Source: Hirudinaria manillensis
Taxonomy: Eukaryota; Annelida; Clitellata; Hirudinida; Hirudinidae
Length of the DNA: 64,000 nt
Assembly (NCBI GenBank): GCA_034509925.1
Contig: CM067530.1
Span: 3,368,501 to 3,432,500, forward strand
Direction of reading: 5' to 3'
Part shown: piece by piece, positions 37,900 through 50,290 of the stretch
Layout of the letters: the number at the start of each line of letters is the position of its first letter
How positions within the stretch are numbered: position 1 is the stretch's first letter
Made by a program: the position numbers and the translations under genes
The notes under the pieces: generated by a model
Told to the model about the DNA's origin: nothing
Database searches by the model: none
Seen by the model: only the letters and a program-made list of their open reading frames with translations

Positions 37900-38841
37900 T
37901 CACAGAGTGTGAATGTAAGTACACCTGGCCCCGTACTTACAGAAGCCCGTACTCTGATAGGCCGAGCACACCTTGGTCCTGAAATTAAACCCCACGAATC
38001 TGGGTCTCAGCTCGCTCTCGCCATGAGCAAATAAGCACTGATTGCCCTTTCGGCACGTGCCGTGCACCATGAAGTTACGGCACATTTCCGTCTTGTACTT
38101 GGAATGAGAGGAGCTTATGTCGCAGTACCTTCCCGGCACCATCACGAACTGGTTGGTCATAGGGGCTCCGTCGACTGCCTCAGAGTCGGGTGTACCAGAG
38201 ATGACAGGAGTGGTGATAGGGTCTGCTCCCGTTAGACTCGGCTGGGCACGGAGGACGAATTCTGCTTTCATCTTCATGTACGAAATGATCGACAGATGTT
38301 TCTGGAAATTGGGCGAATTGAGTGAACCTTGGAGGGCGTTGGTCGTCTGCGACATGGGTGCGGGCAGATTAGATGAGTGAGCCACCGGGATGGTCGTCTT
38401 ACAAACAGTTGGGGATTCGGAGGATTGTAAAGTACAGGTTGAAATCGTCATGTTCGGCGAAGTTGTTGTTGTTGTTGATATCAACGATGATGGTTCGTCA
38501 TCGTTACTCGAAATGGCGTTGTACCAAGGCGCCAAGTCAAGAGAAAAAATGTTGCTTCCTTTATCTTCAAAGTCATGATTATCATGATTATCGTTATCAT
38601 TATCATAACTCGGCTGGAATCTAAGATGCTCGAATGCCAATGAACTGGGATCGGATGAAACGCTCTCGTCATCCGACGGTGACGCACTCCTTGACCTGTG
38701 GTCGTAATTCCAGGTGTCAGCGGTAAATTGAAATGAGTCTCCATCAGTTTCAAAGATGTCTGTAGTGGAGGAGGGGAAGCAGAGTTCAAGCCCTTCCAAG
38801 CCCTGAGAAAGGTAATCGATGTTGTAGCCGAGTTGCAACAT
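37900..38841 (-). CDS. Tristetraprolin-like tandem CCCH zinc-finger protein
   Basis: Starting at the ATG at 38841, the product is 313 residues. The N-terminus contains DIFETDGDSF and TWNY (residues 28-46), shared in outline with the genes at 43403 and 44861. The middle is Ser/Asp/Asn/Thr-rich. The C-terminus is a tristetraprolin-type tandem finger: KYKTEMC lead-in (248-254), finger 1 C254-H273 and finger 2 C292-H311, both CX8CX5CX3H with an 18-residue linker. Only Thr-Leu follows. Such fingers bind AU-rich elements in mRNA 3' UTRs and lead to deadenylation and decay; here that is family knowledge. The ORF stays open upstream to 39207 only because it crosses a (CAAA)n repeat, so I take the downstream ATG. 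A possible AATAAA (minus) is at 37764-37769. Intronless. Confidence 0.88.
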   Translation of the reverse strand: MLQLGYNIDYLSQGLEGLELCFPSSTTDIFETDGDSFQFTADTWNYDHRSRSASPSDDESVSSDPSSLAFEHLRFQPSYDNDNDNHDNHDFEDKGSNIFSLDLAPWYNAISSNDDEPSSLISTTTTTSPNMTISTCTLQSSESPTVCKTTIPVAHSSNLPAPMSQTTNALQGSLNSPNFQKHLSIISYMKMKAEFVLRAQPSLTGADPITTPVISGTPDSEAVDGAPMTNQFVMVPGRYCDISSSHSKYKTEMCRNFMVHGTCRKGNQCLFAHGESELRPRFVGFNFRTKVCSAYQSTGFCKYGARCTYIHTL

Positions 38842-38895
38842 ATTTTCTATGTTTGTTTGTTTATTTGTGTTTTGTTTGTTTGCTTGTTTGCTTGC

Positions 38896-39102
38896 TTGTT
38901 TGTTTGTTTGTTTGTTTGTTTGTTTGTTTGTTTGTTTGTTTGTTTGTTTGTTTGTTTGTTTGTTTGTTTGTTTGTTTGTTTGTTTGTTTGTTTGTTTGTT
39001 TGTTTGTTTGTTTGTTTGTTTGTTTGTTTGTTTGTTTGTTTGTTTGTTTGTTTGTTTGTTTGTTTGTTTGTTTGTTTGTTTGTTTGTTTGTTTGTTTGTT
39101 TG
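38896..39102 (+). repeat. (TTTG)n tetranucleotide array next to a CCCH gene start
   Basis: About 52 perfect TTTG units, with degenerate units on both sides (38852-39110). On the minus strand it reads (CAAA)n just upstream of the ATG at 38841, so it probably lies in the 5' leader or promoter of that gene. If the ORF were used from 39207, the array would encode Asn-Lys-Gln-Thr repeats. All three + strand frames are also open, so openness is not evidence of coding. Confidence 0.98.
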
Positions 39103-39470
39103 CGTTTGCCTGTTGTAGTTATTTGGTCGTGATTGTTTATGATGGTGATGATGATCGCGGAGGTACAAATCGAAAGATAATAAATATGTGTTATATATTA
39201 AGAGCAATAAATTTTTAATGATTTTATTGACGTAATTAAATATTATTTTTAATTAATTTTTTGCAATAAAATTTTATTATTAAATTAAGTATTTTAATTA
39301 TTAATGAATTAAATGGTGATATTAAAGCTATGATTAAATTCCTATTAATTTTTAAATATAAAAAATAAATACATAAAAATGAAGGATGCAGAGTCATTCA
39401 AAATCACAGATTCGAAATAAATTCAGTAATTTAATAATGTAAATTATTCATAACGTACAAACAAATAAAC

Positions 39471-39513
<43 letters not shown>

Positions 39514-39758
39514 TTCAAATTTTGAGGTGAATTATTCATGAAGTTGTATTTCATTACAATCATTGGACTCGTTAAAAATCAATCCCGTTGTCAATTTGTT
39601 TTTATCTCTTTTAATTTTAATTAATTTAATTAACAAGAATATACAAACAATCACCAACAATCTACCAAAACAAATGTTTTAAATGATTGCAATTTCAATC
39701 ACGGTTTATTTGATCAATCAATATTAATATTATTTTATCAATCAGGATTTAGATTCCC

Positions 39759-40379
39759 TTAAAAACTAGTTCTGCCTCTTCGACTGGGACTCCTTCTGTT
39801 ATCCCTTCTACCGTTCCTTCTATCGTCGTCTCTGTGGCGATAGGCCGGCCTATCTCCCCTGTTGCTGGTCCTCACCCCCATCCGTCTGTCAGTCCTTCTG
39901 TCCGTCTGAGCGTCCTTCTTCGTCGGTCCTTTAACAAAGGCCCAGTCAACTGCTATCGTCTGACCGCAGATTTCTGATCCGTTCATGGCTTTGATCGCCG
40001 AATCGGCCTCCTTGAAGGTTCCGTACTCCACGAGGGCGTAGCCCTTGACGTACCCCGTCCTGGAATCGATGGGCAGTTTCAAGTTCTTGATCTGACCGAA
40101 CTCTTCGAACTTCTCGCTGACGTCGTCGGCCGTGGCCTCGTCTTGGATGCCCGTGGCGAATACAATCCAGCCCTCGATCGACCTCTGGGGACCCCCGTCT
40201 TTGCCCGCCTGTGTCTCCCCAACCTCCATGCTGTCGAAACCTCCCTCGGGAATTCTCGTCTCTTCTCCGAACCCGCGACCCTTCCTGGTCTTGACGGATT
40301 CTTTCAGCTTTTCGACTTGGTTCTCGTCGTCTTCGTAGAAATCCATTTCTTCATTCTCACGTAAATCGATGTCGGCCAT
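39759..40379 (-). CDS. RBM8A: RNA-binding protein 8A (Y14/Tsunagi), exon junction complex core
   Basis: The 206-residue product matches Y14, which forms a heterodimer with Mago in the exon junction complex and acts in mRNA localisation, nonsense-mediated decay and splicing. Visible are the acidic N-terminus with KTRKGRGFG (31-38), the conserved GPQRSIEGWIVFATG leading into the RRM, RNP2 IVFATG (72-77), RNP1 KGYALVEY (112-119), and an Arg/Ser/Asp-rich tail (155-206) longer and more basic than in human RBM8A (about 174 residues). The start is secured by an in-frame TAA two codons upstream. AATAAA (minus) lies at 39705-39710. It is a single uninterrupted ORF, although this gene has introns in many animals. 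It is head to head with DDX41. Confidence 0.95.
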   Translation of the reverse strand: MADIDLRENEEMDFYEDDENQVEKLKESVKTRKGRGFGEETRIPEGGFDSMEVGETQAGKDGGPQRSIEGWIVFATGIQDEATADDVSEKFEEFGQIKNLKLPIDSRTGYVKGYALVEYGTFKEADSAIKAMNGSEICGQTIAVDWAFVKGPTKKDAQTDRRTDRRMGVRTSNRGDRPAYRHRDDDRRNGRRDNRRSPSRRGRTSF

Positions 40380-42797
<2,418 letters not shown>

Positions 42798-43402
42798 ACC
42801 TTGCCATGCTATGCATCTAAGACTCTTATATTTTACTTCATCATGTTTCTGATGCAAAATCGTTTGGAATAATTTAAAAATCTACTTTTTTATTAATAAA
42901 GGTAATTTGTATTGTAAAGTTTGTTACTATTTAGATGTATAAATATTTTTATTTGCATTGAGATTTTGAATGATTTGGGTTTGAGCTGGATAATTGCAGA
43001 TGAACACAGAGTCAGAAAAAACTAAACTTAGACGTATTTTTGTCCGTAAGATAACCGTTGGAAGTCTTCATTTGCCTGATTTATGGGGAATATTATTATA
43101 ATTGACGTTTGTGTTAAGTGGCCGCGAAAATTGGAGTTTCTAGCGGTTAAGTTTCGGTAGCACGTAATGTAATGCAGAAATATCAGGCCAATATTAACAA
43201 AAATACGTAAAAAACAAACATTTATTCAATAGGTAACTCTAGAAAACTAATTATTTGTTTTCGAGAATCTAAAAGTACCTTAAAAATATATTAATGACTT
43301 AACCAAACAAAGATTTTGGAGGGGAGTATTTACGAACGAATTTATTTATAGAGATAAATAAAACAAATGGAGTGTATTTTTTTTTGTATGGCAGTTAAAA
43401 GT
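42798..43402. other. DDX41 3' UTR and intergenic DNA
   Basis: DDX41 has a short 3' UTR ending near its AATAAA at 42895-42900. The tail-to-tail neighbour at 43403 has a minus-strand AATAAA at 43341-43346. Between them the sequence is AT-rich and without ORFs of note. Confidence 0.7.
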
Positions 43403-44134
43403 TCAATGGATATACGTACATCTCGTACCGTACGGACATTGACCTGTATTTTTAAAAGCGTTGCAGATTTTTGTCTTAAAATTGTATCCAACGAATCTTG
43501 GTCTCAATTCTTCCTCGCCGTGGGCAAATTCACATCGATCGCCCATCTTGCAAGTCCCATCTTTGATGAAATTTGCGCACATTTCTGTTTTGTATTTTGA
43601 GTAGGAAGCTCTGATGTTGCAGTACCTACCAGGGACTTTTACTATGGCTTTCGATAGGGGGGCTGCTGGTGGAGGTTGAGAACTGTCAGTATCTTTTCCA
43701 TCGTCTGAAGAACCACACGATGAGGACTGGTCGGAAGTGGCTGGACTAAGAGGCGACGGACAGTCCGTGTCTAACGTCTTCTGGCTTCTTTCGTGGCCTA
43801 TTGGATGAATGACTTTACTCGTATCTGTTTCATCAGATGTACAATCTTTCGAATCTTTCAGAAAAATGTTTCTCGTCAGCTCGTACTCCACTAGTTCATA
43901 GGTGAATTCGCTGTCGATGTTGTTGAAACGATTGGCAGGCTTCGGGCGGTAAGGAACCAACCATTTGGTCATTTCGTCGTCGAAATCTTCACTTACGGAG
44001 CCCGTTATACCCTGGAGATTTCTCCTGCAATCCAACCAGGATCTCCCCCAACTCCAGGTGTTCATATAGTCAAATTCCCAGGCGCTGTACTCATCGAGTT
44101 GAATGTCAAAGACATCGCGAGATTTGACTTCCAT
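43403..44134 (-). CDS. Tristetraprolin-like tandem CCCH zinc-finger protein
   Basis: The product is 243 residues. The N-terminus contains RDVF and TWSW (26-29), which line up with DIF...TWNY of the gene at 37900. A Ser/Pro/Asp-rich linker follows. The tandem finger fills residues 180-243: KYKTEMC, finger 1 C186-H205, linker GEEELRPRFVGYNFKTKI, finger 2 C224-H243, both CX8CX5CX3H. The last zinc ligand, His243, is the last residue of the protein, so nothing follows the fingers. In vertebrate tristetraprolin the fingers are central and a CNOT1-binding motif is at the end; no such motif is possible here. An in-frame TAA lies three codons upstream of the ATG. AATAAA (minus) is at 43341-43346. Intronless. 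mRNA destabilisation is the family role; the target is unknown. Confidence 0.9.
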   Translation of the reverse strand: MEVKSRDVFDIQLDEYSAWEFDYMNTWSWGRSWLDCRRNLQGITGSVSEDFDDEMTKWLVPYRPKPANRFNNIDSEFTYELVEYELTRNIFLKDSKDCTSDETDTSKVIHPIGHERSQKTLDTDCPSPLSPATSDQSSSCGSSDDGKDTDSSQPPPAAPLSKAIVKVPGRYCNIRASYSKYKTEMCANFIKDGTCKMGDRCEFAHGEEELRPRFVGYNFKTKICNAFKNTGQCPYGTRCTYIH

Positions 44135-44860
44135 CGTAAATTAGCTGTTTATAGAAAATATTCTTCTTTCAGAGGTTTTTGTAAATAATTTGCAATATGT
44201 TGACGATCAAGTTTTGAGACGAGATATTTTATTGCTACAAAAGATTCTGAATTTTGACGAGTTAAACTAAAAATAAATAAATTAAATAATATACTAAATT
44301 TTATTAATAATAATTTAATAAAAAAAACTAAAAAAATGTTCCAAAGATTCTAAATGTTATGTATATCAGTTTATCTTTAAATTTTGTGGCTTCCGTCGTC
44401 ATTTGTTAATCACATATTTAATTTTACAATTTTGTGGCATTAGTTTCAAAAAAGTAATTATGCCATCCTTTAGGAGTACAAATGCTTTGGATGAAAGAAT
44501 AGATATCAAGATAAAACGGAATTATTTTCGAAAGAGTTTATTCATAGCTGAGCTAAAATTTGGCATTTTGCGATAAATAACTGTAATAAATAAAATTATA
44601 AACCATTTTGTTATAAAATAACGAATCCTTAAATTTATTGTATAAAAATCCCTATTGGTTCGATCCACCTAAATCTCTGGGGATGATAAACAAATGAAAT
44701 GGGCCTGACAAGGTCCAGACTTTAAAACATACAACAACTAATATGGCAATAAGGAATCAAACAACTAAATTGGCAACAAACAAATATTTCAGAAAATAAA
44801 TTTTTATTTCCATGCTCGAACCAACAACAATAGCGAACAACAAAAACAACTGCAATCCAT
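44135..44860. other. Intergenic DNA, AT-rich
   Basis: AT-rich sequence without a recognised gene. It should contain the promoter of the 43403 gene and the 3' UTR of the 44861 gene (AATAAA on the minus strand at 44803-44808). Confidence 0.65.
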
Positions 44861-45466
44861 TCAGAAACTCGAAGAAAAACATCTGTCCCTTTTCGCATGT
44901 TTTACGTGCCTTTCTGCAAAGTCTTTGTACTCGAATTTCATTGGAAGTGCTTGCTGAAAATCCTCACTGGTTTCATCAACTGAGCGAGTGAATTTCAAAC
45001 TGATAGCCATGTTCGATTCGTGACCTTTCCTATCATAGAGGTCACCGAATCGACCCTCCGGTACGACATCGTTAAAGTCGTCTGCGAATATTTCGCGAAT
45101 GGAGGCTGGCAAGTACTTCGACATAATCGACTCTTCTGTCTCTTCCAGAGATTTGGCCAGCGAAATGCTCGATTCAAAGCTGAAGAAACGATCGTGGGTG
45201 CAATCATTTCTTCCACAATCAAATGGCGAGAACACGAAACTCTCTCCGTCCAGGTCCACTCCTCTGAATGGCACGTTCAGTGCAATTTCTGCATCCTCGT
45301 GGTCGAAATCGGCTCCAATTCCCTTGGCAAGTTTCGAGTAATTCCAGGTCTTTCTGATCGTCGCTGGTTGCAGGAATTTGTCTTGCTTCAGTCCTGGAAA
45401 GTCATTGTCGATCGTCCATATGTCGCTGTAGCTAAATAATTCTGAAACAGAATTTGCATGGTTCAT
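44861..45466 (-). CDS. Fingerless relative of the CCCH family (hypothetical)
   Basis: This intact 201-residue ORF has no CCCH motif. Its N-terminus reads SDIWTIDNDF then RKTWNYSKL (residues 14-45). This lines up with TDIFETDGDSF then ADTWNYDHRS in the tandem-finger protein at 37900, and more weakly with RDVF...NTWSW at 43403. It is flanked by members of that family on the same strand. I infer that it is a paralogue that kept the N-terminal region and lost or never had the fingers. The C-terminus is basic (MKFEYKDFAERHVKHAKRDR) and might be a decayed remnant of the EYK-lead second finger; that part is weak. Intronless; minus-strand AATAAA at 44803-44808. The function is unknown, and an unrelated gene cannot be excluded. 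Confidence 0.65.
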   Translation of the reverse strand: MNHANSVSELFSYSDIWTIDNDFPGLKQDKFLQPATIRKTWNYSKLAKGIGADFDHEDAEIALNVPFRGVDLDGESFVFSPFDCGRNDCTHDRFFSFESSISLAKSLEETEESIMSKYLPASIREIFADDFNDVVPEGRFGDLYDRKGHESNMAISLKFTRSVDETSEDFQQALPMKFEYKDFAERHVKHAKRDRCFSSSF

Positions 45467-46389
45467 TGTCTGCCGGTAGGTGCAATGCAGTGTACTGCTA
45501 GAAGCACTTTTCCAATGAAAGATTCACGACGAAGATTCACTTTTATTAGCGCCAAAGATTGTCTGTCATGCAAATAAATGGCAATTTTAAATTCTGCTAT
45601 AAATTTTCAAAACATATAAACAAAGATACCGAAATTAATGCATTGCAAAAAGCACTCAAAATAAAACAAAATAATTTACTAAACTTGGTAAATACTTATT
45701 TATTTATCAAATGAATTAAAAATAATTGCAATATTCTAAATAATATGTCAAAGTTTGTTGATGTTTTTCTCTCCAAAGTTTGTTCTTCAAGCCTATTTCT
45801 GTATTTATAGCGTTAGGGTTAAGATTAGGGTTAGGGTTAGGGTTAGGGTTAGGGTTAGGGTTAGGGTTAGGGCTAGAGTTAGGGTTATTCTTTACGACAA
45901 TTGAACTTTTATTCCAATGGCGAAAGGTTATTCCACGTTTTTAGACCTATTTTTATTACGTCAAAATAAGTTGCTTGTGCTAAAATAAAATAAACATTTT
46001 TATTAGTAGTTATTATTATTTATATAATTTATAACTGATATCAATTAATGTTTAGCAATATTTAAGTATCATGGGAAAAATCTATTTTTGATCTTTGATT
46101 TTTTATGGCCAAGATTTCAAAACTAATTGTAATTAAATTACGATTTATTATTTAATAATTGATAATTAATAAGTAATTTAAATTTAATTGTCTTCGTAAA
46201 TCAAAAAAAATTATATTTATGATCTTCGATTTTTGAGGACCAAAATTTTAAAACTAGGCATTTGAAATGGATGCGTGCATAAATTTGTTGACAACAATAT
46301 TTTAAATTTCCCCCACAACAACAGCAAAAATAGCAACAACATCAACATCAATAACAAAAACACCAGCTTTCGAAATAATAGGGTCAGAA
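45467..46389. other. Intergenic DNA with telomere-type repeat
   Basis: AT-rich spacer. Apart from the TTAGGG tract at 45812-45888, nothing is recognised. Promoters of the diverging ORFs at 45466 (minus) and 46390 (plus) should lie here. Confidence 0.65.
45812..45888 (+). repeat. Interstitial telomeric repeat (TTAGGG)n
   Basis: About 12 units of TTAGGG. The central eight or so are perfect, with variants TTAAGA, CTAGAG and CTAGGG near the edges. The array is short, lies between genes and is not flanked by subtelomeric sequence, so it is interstitial. Confidence 0.95.
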
Positions 46390-47040
46390 ATGAAAGTCGA
46401 CAGAAAAGAACCCAGACGGACATCCTTTGGACAAGCAGAGGAAGATGATCAATTCGATGAACTTTCCATCAGCGAGAATTCAGGGTCAGAGGTCAGCCAA
46501 GAGGCCTGCTGTGATAAAACAAATGTAAACGATTGTAAACGAAAGAAATATTACTCATCTCCTCTTTCGTTATGTCGAGGTAGGGATGAATATCTCAACA
46601 GGGTGTCACAAACCCGATTGAAGAAGATCGACACCACGTTTGCAACGAGACCGACGAGGTCATACCACAGTAGACTGAGTCTTGTACTGGCAAGATGCAC
46701 AGCCGACACACAGCAGAGATTATACCGCCGTACAGTGAGTATTATACCGGCAAGAGATGTCCCACAGCAGAGATTATACCATAGTACAGAGAATATTATA
46801 CCGACAAGAGCTGATCAGCAACAGAGATTATACCGCCGTACAGTGAGTATTGTACCGGCAAGAGATGTCCCAGAGAAGAGATTATACCGAAGTACACTGA
46901 TTGTTGCACCGGCAAAAGATGTCCCACAACAGAGATTGTACTGCAGTACACTAAGTGTTGTACTGACAAGAGCTGAACCACAGCAGAAATTATACCGCAG
47001 TACATTGAATATTGTACTGGAATGCCCAACCCAATATTAA
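46390..47040 (+). CDS. ORF with 18-residue tandem repeats (possible novel protein)
   Basis: This 216-residue ORF has about 90 non-repetitive residues (acidic stretch EEDDQFDELSISENSGSE, two adjacent Cys at 40-41), followed by six to seven copies of an 18-residue unit of the form QQRLYRRTVSIIPARDVP (residues about 90-216). The DNA period is 54 bp, a multiple of three, so the array stays open by itself. Arg, Tyr, Thr and hydrophobic positions alternate, which could favour beta strands. I do not recognise the family. No intron or clear polyadenylation signal was identified. It may equally be a minisatellite with a chance ORF; the non-repetitive first 90 residues are the main argument for coding. 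Confidence 0.4.
   Translation: MKVDRKEPRRTSFGQAEEDDQFDELSISENSGSEVSQEACCDKTNVNDCKRKKYYSSPLSLCRGRDEYLNRVSQTRLKKIDTTFATRPTRSYHSRLSLVLARCTADTQQRLYRRTVSIIPARDVPQQRLYHSTENIIPTRADQQQRLYRRTVSIVPARDVPEKRLYRSTLIVAPAKDVPQQRLYCSTLSVVLTRAEPQQKLYRSTLNIVLECPTQY
46657..47037 (+). repeat. 54-bp minisatellite
   Basis: Seven diverged copies with core TTATACCGCCGTACAGTGAG. Several copies carry GTGAGTAT, which matches a strong 5' splice site. The divergence between copies suggests an old array. Confidence 0.85.
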
Positions 47041-47961
47041 GGGTGGGGCTTATTATTATTATTATCATCATCAATGTTATTATTATGCTGTGACTGCTAC
47101 TTAGATGCGATTATTATTATTTCATTATTTTATCGTGATCCGCTCTTGCTTTTTGCTTCAACTATCTCATTAATCAAAAACAAATTAAAAAAAAATTTAC
47201 TGTTTTAATGTTAAATTATTTAAATAAATAACAGTCTTTTCTGTTGTTATTGTGAAAAGTTCTTGTGTTGATGTAAACCCAGAAAAATGAAACGTTAAAT
47301 CTTGCTTAAGTTACCAATTCTTTCATGACGTTTTACAGATTATTTTTTACGGTACTTATGGGCACTTGTGAGTACTTGTGAGTACAGGTTATAGATGGAA
47401 TGGATACAATTTACAAAGTCTTTACCATCATCTTTAAAATTCATTTTTCCTTATACATACGTATATTCCCCATTAAAATAATACTCACTGGCCGTGAACA
47501 TTCGCACATAACTCGTAGAATTTAGGACCACATTTTGCCGGCAGATTAATTTAATAAAGAATAATATTTTCAAAAATGGAAATTTTAATTTTAATTGTCA
47601 TTCTTGATCAAATATTTACTTAATCAAATAATTCTCGACGAAAGAGCTATTATTAGAATTAACTTTTAGCAAAATACAAAATAATATTGCCAACATATTT
47701 CAGGAATTATTTTACACTTTACGTGAAAAGGCATCGTCATCTAACATCTTCATTAATTTTATTTTATTCGTTATAATTGATTATTTTAAAACTTTTCTCG
47801 TACAAGCAGTGGACATTACTTCCGGAATGCCATTCCAATCTGAGAAAAACAGTTCCCTCAACATGTAGCTTCAATCTCGCTAAGTCAAGATGCATCTCGT
47901 AATTCATAAAAAGATAAACGTCAAAGCATCAAAAAAAAATCGAAAACGAATATCGAATCAG
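47041..47961. other. Intergenic DNA, AT-rich
   Basis: No gene recognised. It contains ATT runs just after the minisatellite and possible AATAAA signals (minus, 47758-47768) for the 47962 gene. Confidence 0.65.
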
Positions 47962-49077
47962 TCAATGGACATAAAAACATCTGGAGCCATATTTACAGCG
48001 CCCGGTCGTCCGATATGAAATGCAGGATTGGGTCTTAAAGTTGACCCCAACATACTTGGGTCTCAGCTCGTGTACCCCGTGAGCGAAAAGACATTGGTCA
48101 CCCCTTTCGCACACTCCGTTTTGGAGTACAAAATGCTTGCACATTTCCGTCTTATACTTGAGACGACTAGAACGAACGTCTCCATATTTCCCGGAAAGTC
48201 TTACGATTATCTGGGCTGACAGAAGTCCAATTGATTCTCCAACGGGCGAAACTCGACTGAAGGAAGCCTGACTTGGAAGAAGACACTCGGATGCTCGTGG
48301 CCAGGGTCGAGATGAGTTCTGCTCCTCGTCGACTGCGTCTGACTGCGATGGAATGGTTGCCCGCTGATCCACCCGTAAACCTTGTGTCCGGAATTGTCCC
48401 GAGATTGGAGAATTGAATTCGTCCAACGTGTCCAGTCCGATCTTATTCGTAGCCGGAGTAGTAACGGTAACGCCTGTTCTGTATCCATGAGACGGTGACG
48501 GCGTTGGCGAGTAATAAGGCGTTGTAACGGACGCTTCTCCGTGCGGACGAAACGCGAGAGCGGAATAGGACGCAAGTCCGTGCCTAAAAACTTCTGACTC
48601 TTCGCTCATCACGCTGTTAACCGACTGGATCCAATACTCGATCATGGGCTCTTTCTGGGCATCAGGCACCATTGAAATGAGGTTGCTATTCAGACCGTCG
48701 TAAGGCAAATTGGACATCAATTGGCTGGCATCCCTATCGCATGACCACTGGCAGCTGGCATAGTTACTGGATGGCTCTTGGGGGTAGAAAGACGTGGGTT
48801 GTGATGGGTTTATAACCGGAGCGTGGAGCTGACAGAAACCGTTTCCGTCATCTCGGATGCCACTCTTCGGATGCCCACAGCCTTCCATAATTTCGCAGAC
48901 CATATTGTTTAGCAGCTCTGATTGTTTTGGGCACTGAATTTGTAGGTCAGGGCACGGCTTGGCAAAGAAAAGTACGTCAGAGTATTTGAAATTTCCCTCG
49001 GTCGGGTTCCAGTCTAGGTTCATGGCCTGATCATCTGACCATTCTGGTCTTTCGCCGCTTCTTCCAATCCTTGACAT
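47962..49077 (-). CDS. Tristetraprolin-like tandem CCCH protein, longest member
   Basis: The product is 371 residues. The long N-terminal part (1-305) is low in recognisable motifs and rich in Ser, Pro and Thr (YYSPTPSPSHGY near 200), as expected for a disordered regulatory region with possible phosphosites. The tandem finger fills the end: KYKTEMC (307-313), finger 1 C313-H333 with the spacing CX9CX5CX3H (one residue more than the usual CX8), linker GVHELRPKYVGVNFKTQS, and finger 2 C352-H371 with CX8CX5CX3H. The final ligand His371 is the last residue. Intronless; minus-strand AATAAA candidates at 47758-47768. The family role is binding AU-rich mRNA. The extra residue in finger 1 may alter RNA specificity; that is inference. 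Confidence 0.9.
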   Translation of the reverse strand: MSRIGRSGERPEWSDDQAMNLDWNPTEGNFKYSDVLFFAKPCPDLQIQCPKQSELLNNMVCEIMEGCGHPKSGIRDDGNGFCQLHAPVINPSQPTSFYPQEPSSNYASCQWSCDRDASQLMSNLPYDGLNSNLISMVPDAQKEPMIEYWIQSVNSVMSEESEVFRHGLASYSALAFRPHGEASVTTPYYSPTPSPSHGYRTGVTVTTPATNKIGLDTLDEFNSPISGQFRTQGLRVDQRATIPSQSDAVDEEQNSSRPWPRASECLLPSQASFSRVSPVGESIGLLSAQIIVRLSGKYGDVRSSRLKYKTEMCKHFVLQNGVCERGDQCLFAHGVHELRPKYVGVNFKTQSCISYRTTGRCKYGSRCFYVH

Positions 49078-50290
49078 TGAATGTGAATCACCTGCAGAGG
49101 TCGTTGTGTAATTAAAATTAATTCTTTGATTTTATTATTCCATTTAAATAATTCTTTCTTTGAAAGTCTGCATAGAAATTGTTGCATATTTTGTTCGTAG
49201 TCAAACTAAGCTATTTCAGCGTCCGACATTTAAAGTTTAACGCAGAATATCAACCTTGAAACGTGTTCTCTATTGAAACAAAAAGCCTTAATCAAGAGAT
49301 ATCAAACAATTTATATATTATTCAACTATTTTTAGTGACTTATTAAAGCGAAAAACTAAAAAATTGATTGCGGTAATTGTTTAAAAGACTATTTGGAAAC
49401 TAAACCAAGACTTAATGGAGACCAATATCGAGATAATGTCACATGAACTGCTATATATTGCTACTTTTAAATGAAGCAAACATGAAATAAATCTCACCAA
49501 ACATCTTAAAAATATTCTGCAGGATAAAATCTCGACGCCTTGCAAATCTTTCCGTTCAAACAAATCCTCCAACCAGAACTTCAGGGCTCTTTGTTCCAAA
49601 ACGGCTCAAAAAAAACTTCAAAGTCAACAAACCAACCCTCTTAATGTAGCAGAATTATAACTTTTTGACGAATAAAATGATAATAGCAGAAAATATAAAA
49701 GTCTTTGTAAAGTTCTGCTTACGACGCAAGGCAGGCTCTCCTACGAACACGCGAGTTCCACTCTGTTTTCTGAGGATTGTCCGTATCCTTTTCAGACCTT
49801 CACGTTCTAGATTTTAGTTTTAATTTTAAATATATCGCTTGTTTAATTAAAATTTATTTTAATGTTTTCCCGAAAATGAATCTGAAAAGAGAAATCTATT
49901 TAACTTTCGTCTGACTGTAAATTTCAATTGAATGATAAAAAATCGAAGCCGATGTTTAATGCAATTCATAAATAAATAAACAAATAAATAAATAATTTTA
50001 CCTGGCATTTCGCTACCTGGATTGGCAATCTATTGCACGTTTGACATTTAATAATTTCATTGTATTTTCAGACTTTTTTTTCCTAATTGCTTAAGATTTT
50101 GCAAAGAATTCACAAAAATTGTTTGAAACATCAGGCAAACAAAGTATTTCTTTTAAGATTTTTTATTATTTATAAGTAAAACAGAAAAGAGTGGTAAAAA
50201 TAGATCTAAAAATCTGGATAATGTAAACAAAATTGTCAAAAAAGGACCCACATCTTGTCAATATACCCATTCATTCATTCACTCATTCAT
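49078..50290. other. Intergenic DNA between CCCH and C2H2 genes
   Basis: AT-rich spacer with no recognised gene. AAAT/ATTC runs lie near 49968-49995 and 50268-50292. It should contain the 47962 promoter and the 3' UTR of 50291 (AATAAA on the minus strand at 50162-50167). Confidence 0.65.

Noticed and set aside
38833-39218. Plus-strand Cys-Leu-Phe-Val repeat ORFs
   Set aside because: All three frames of (TTTG)n are open; no domain or flanking unique coding sequence.
46796-47074. Minus-strand 92-residue repeat ORF
   Set aside because: It is the antisense reading of the 54-bp minisatellite; the plus strand ORF is longer and has unique N-terminal sequence.
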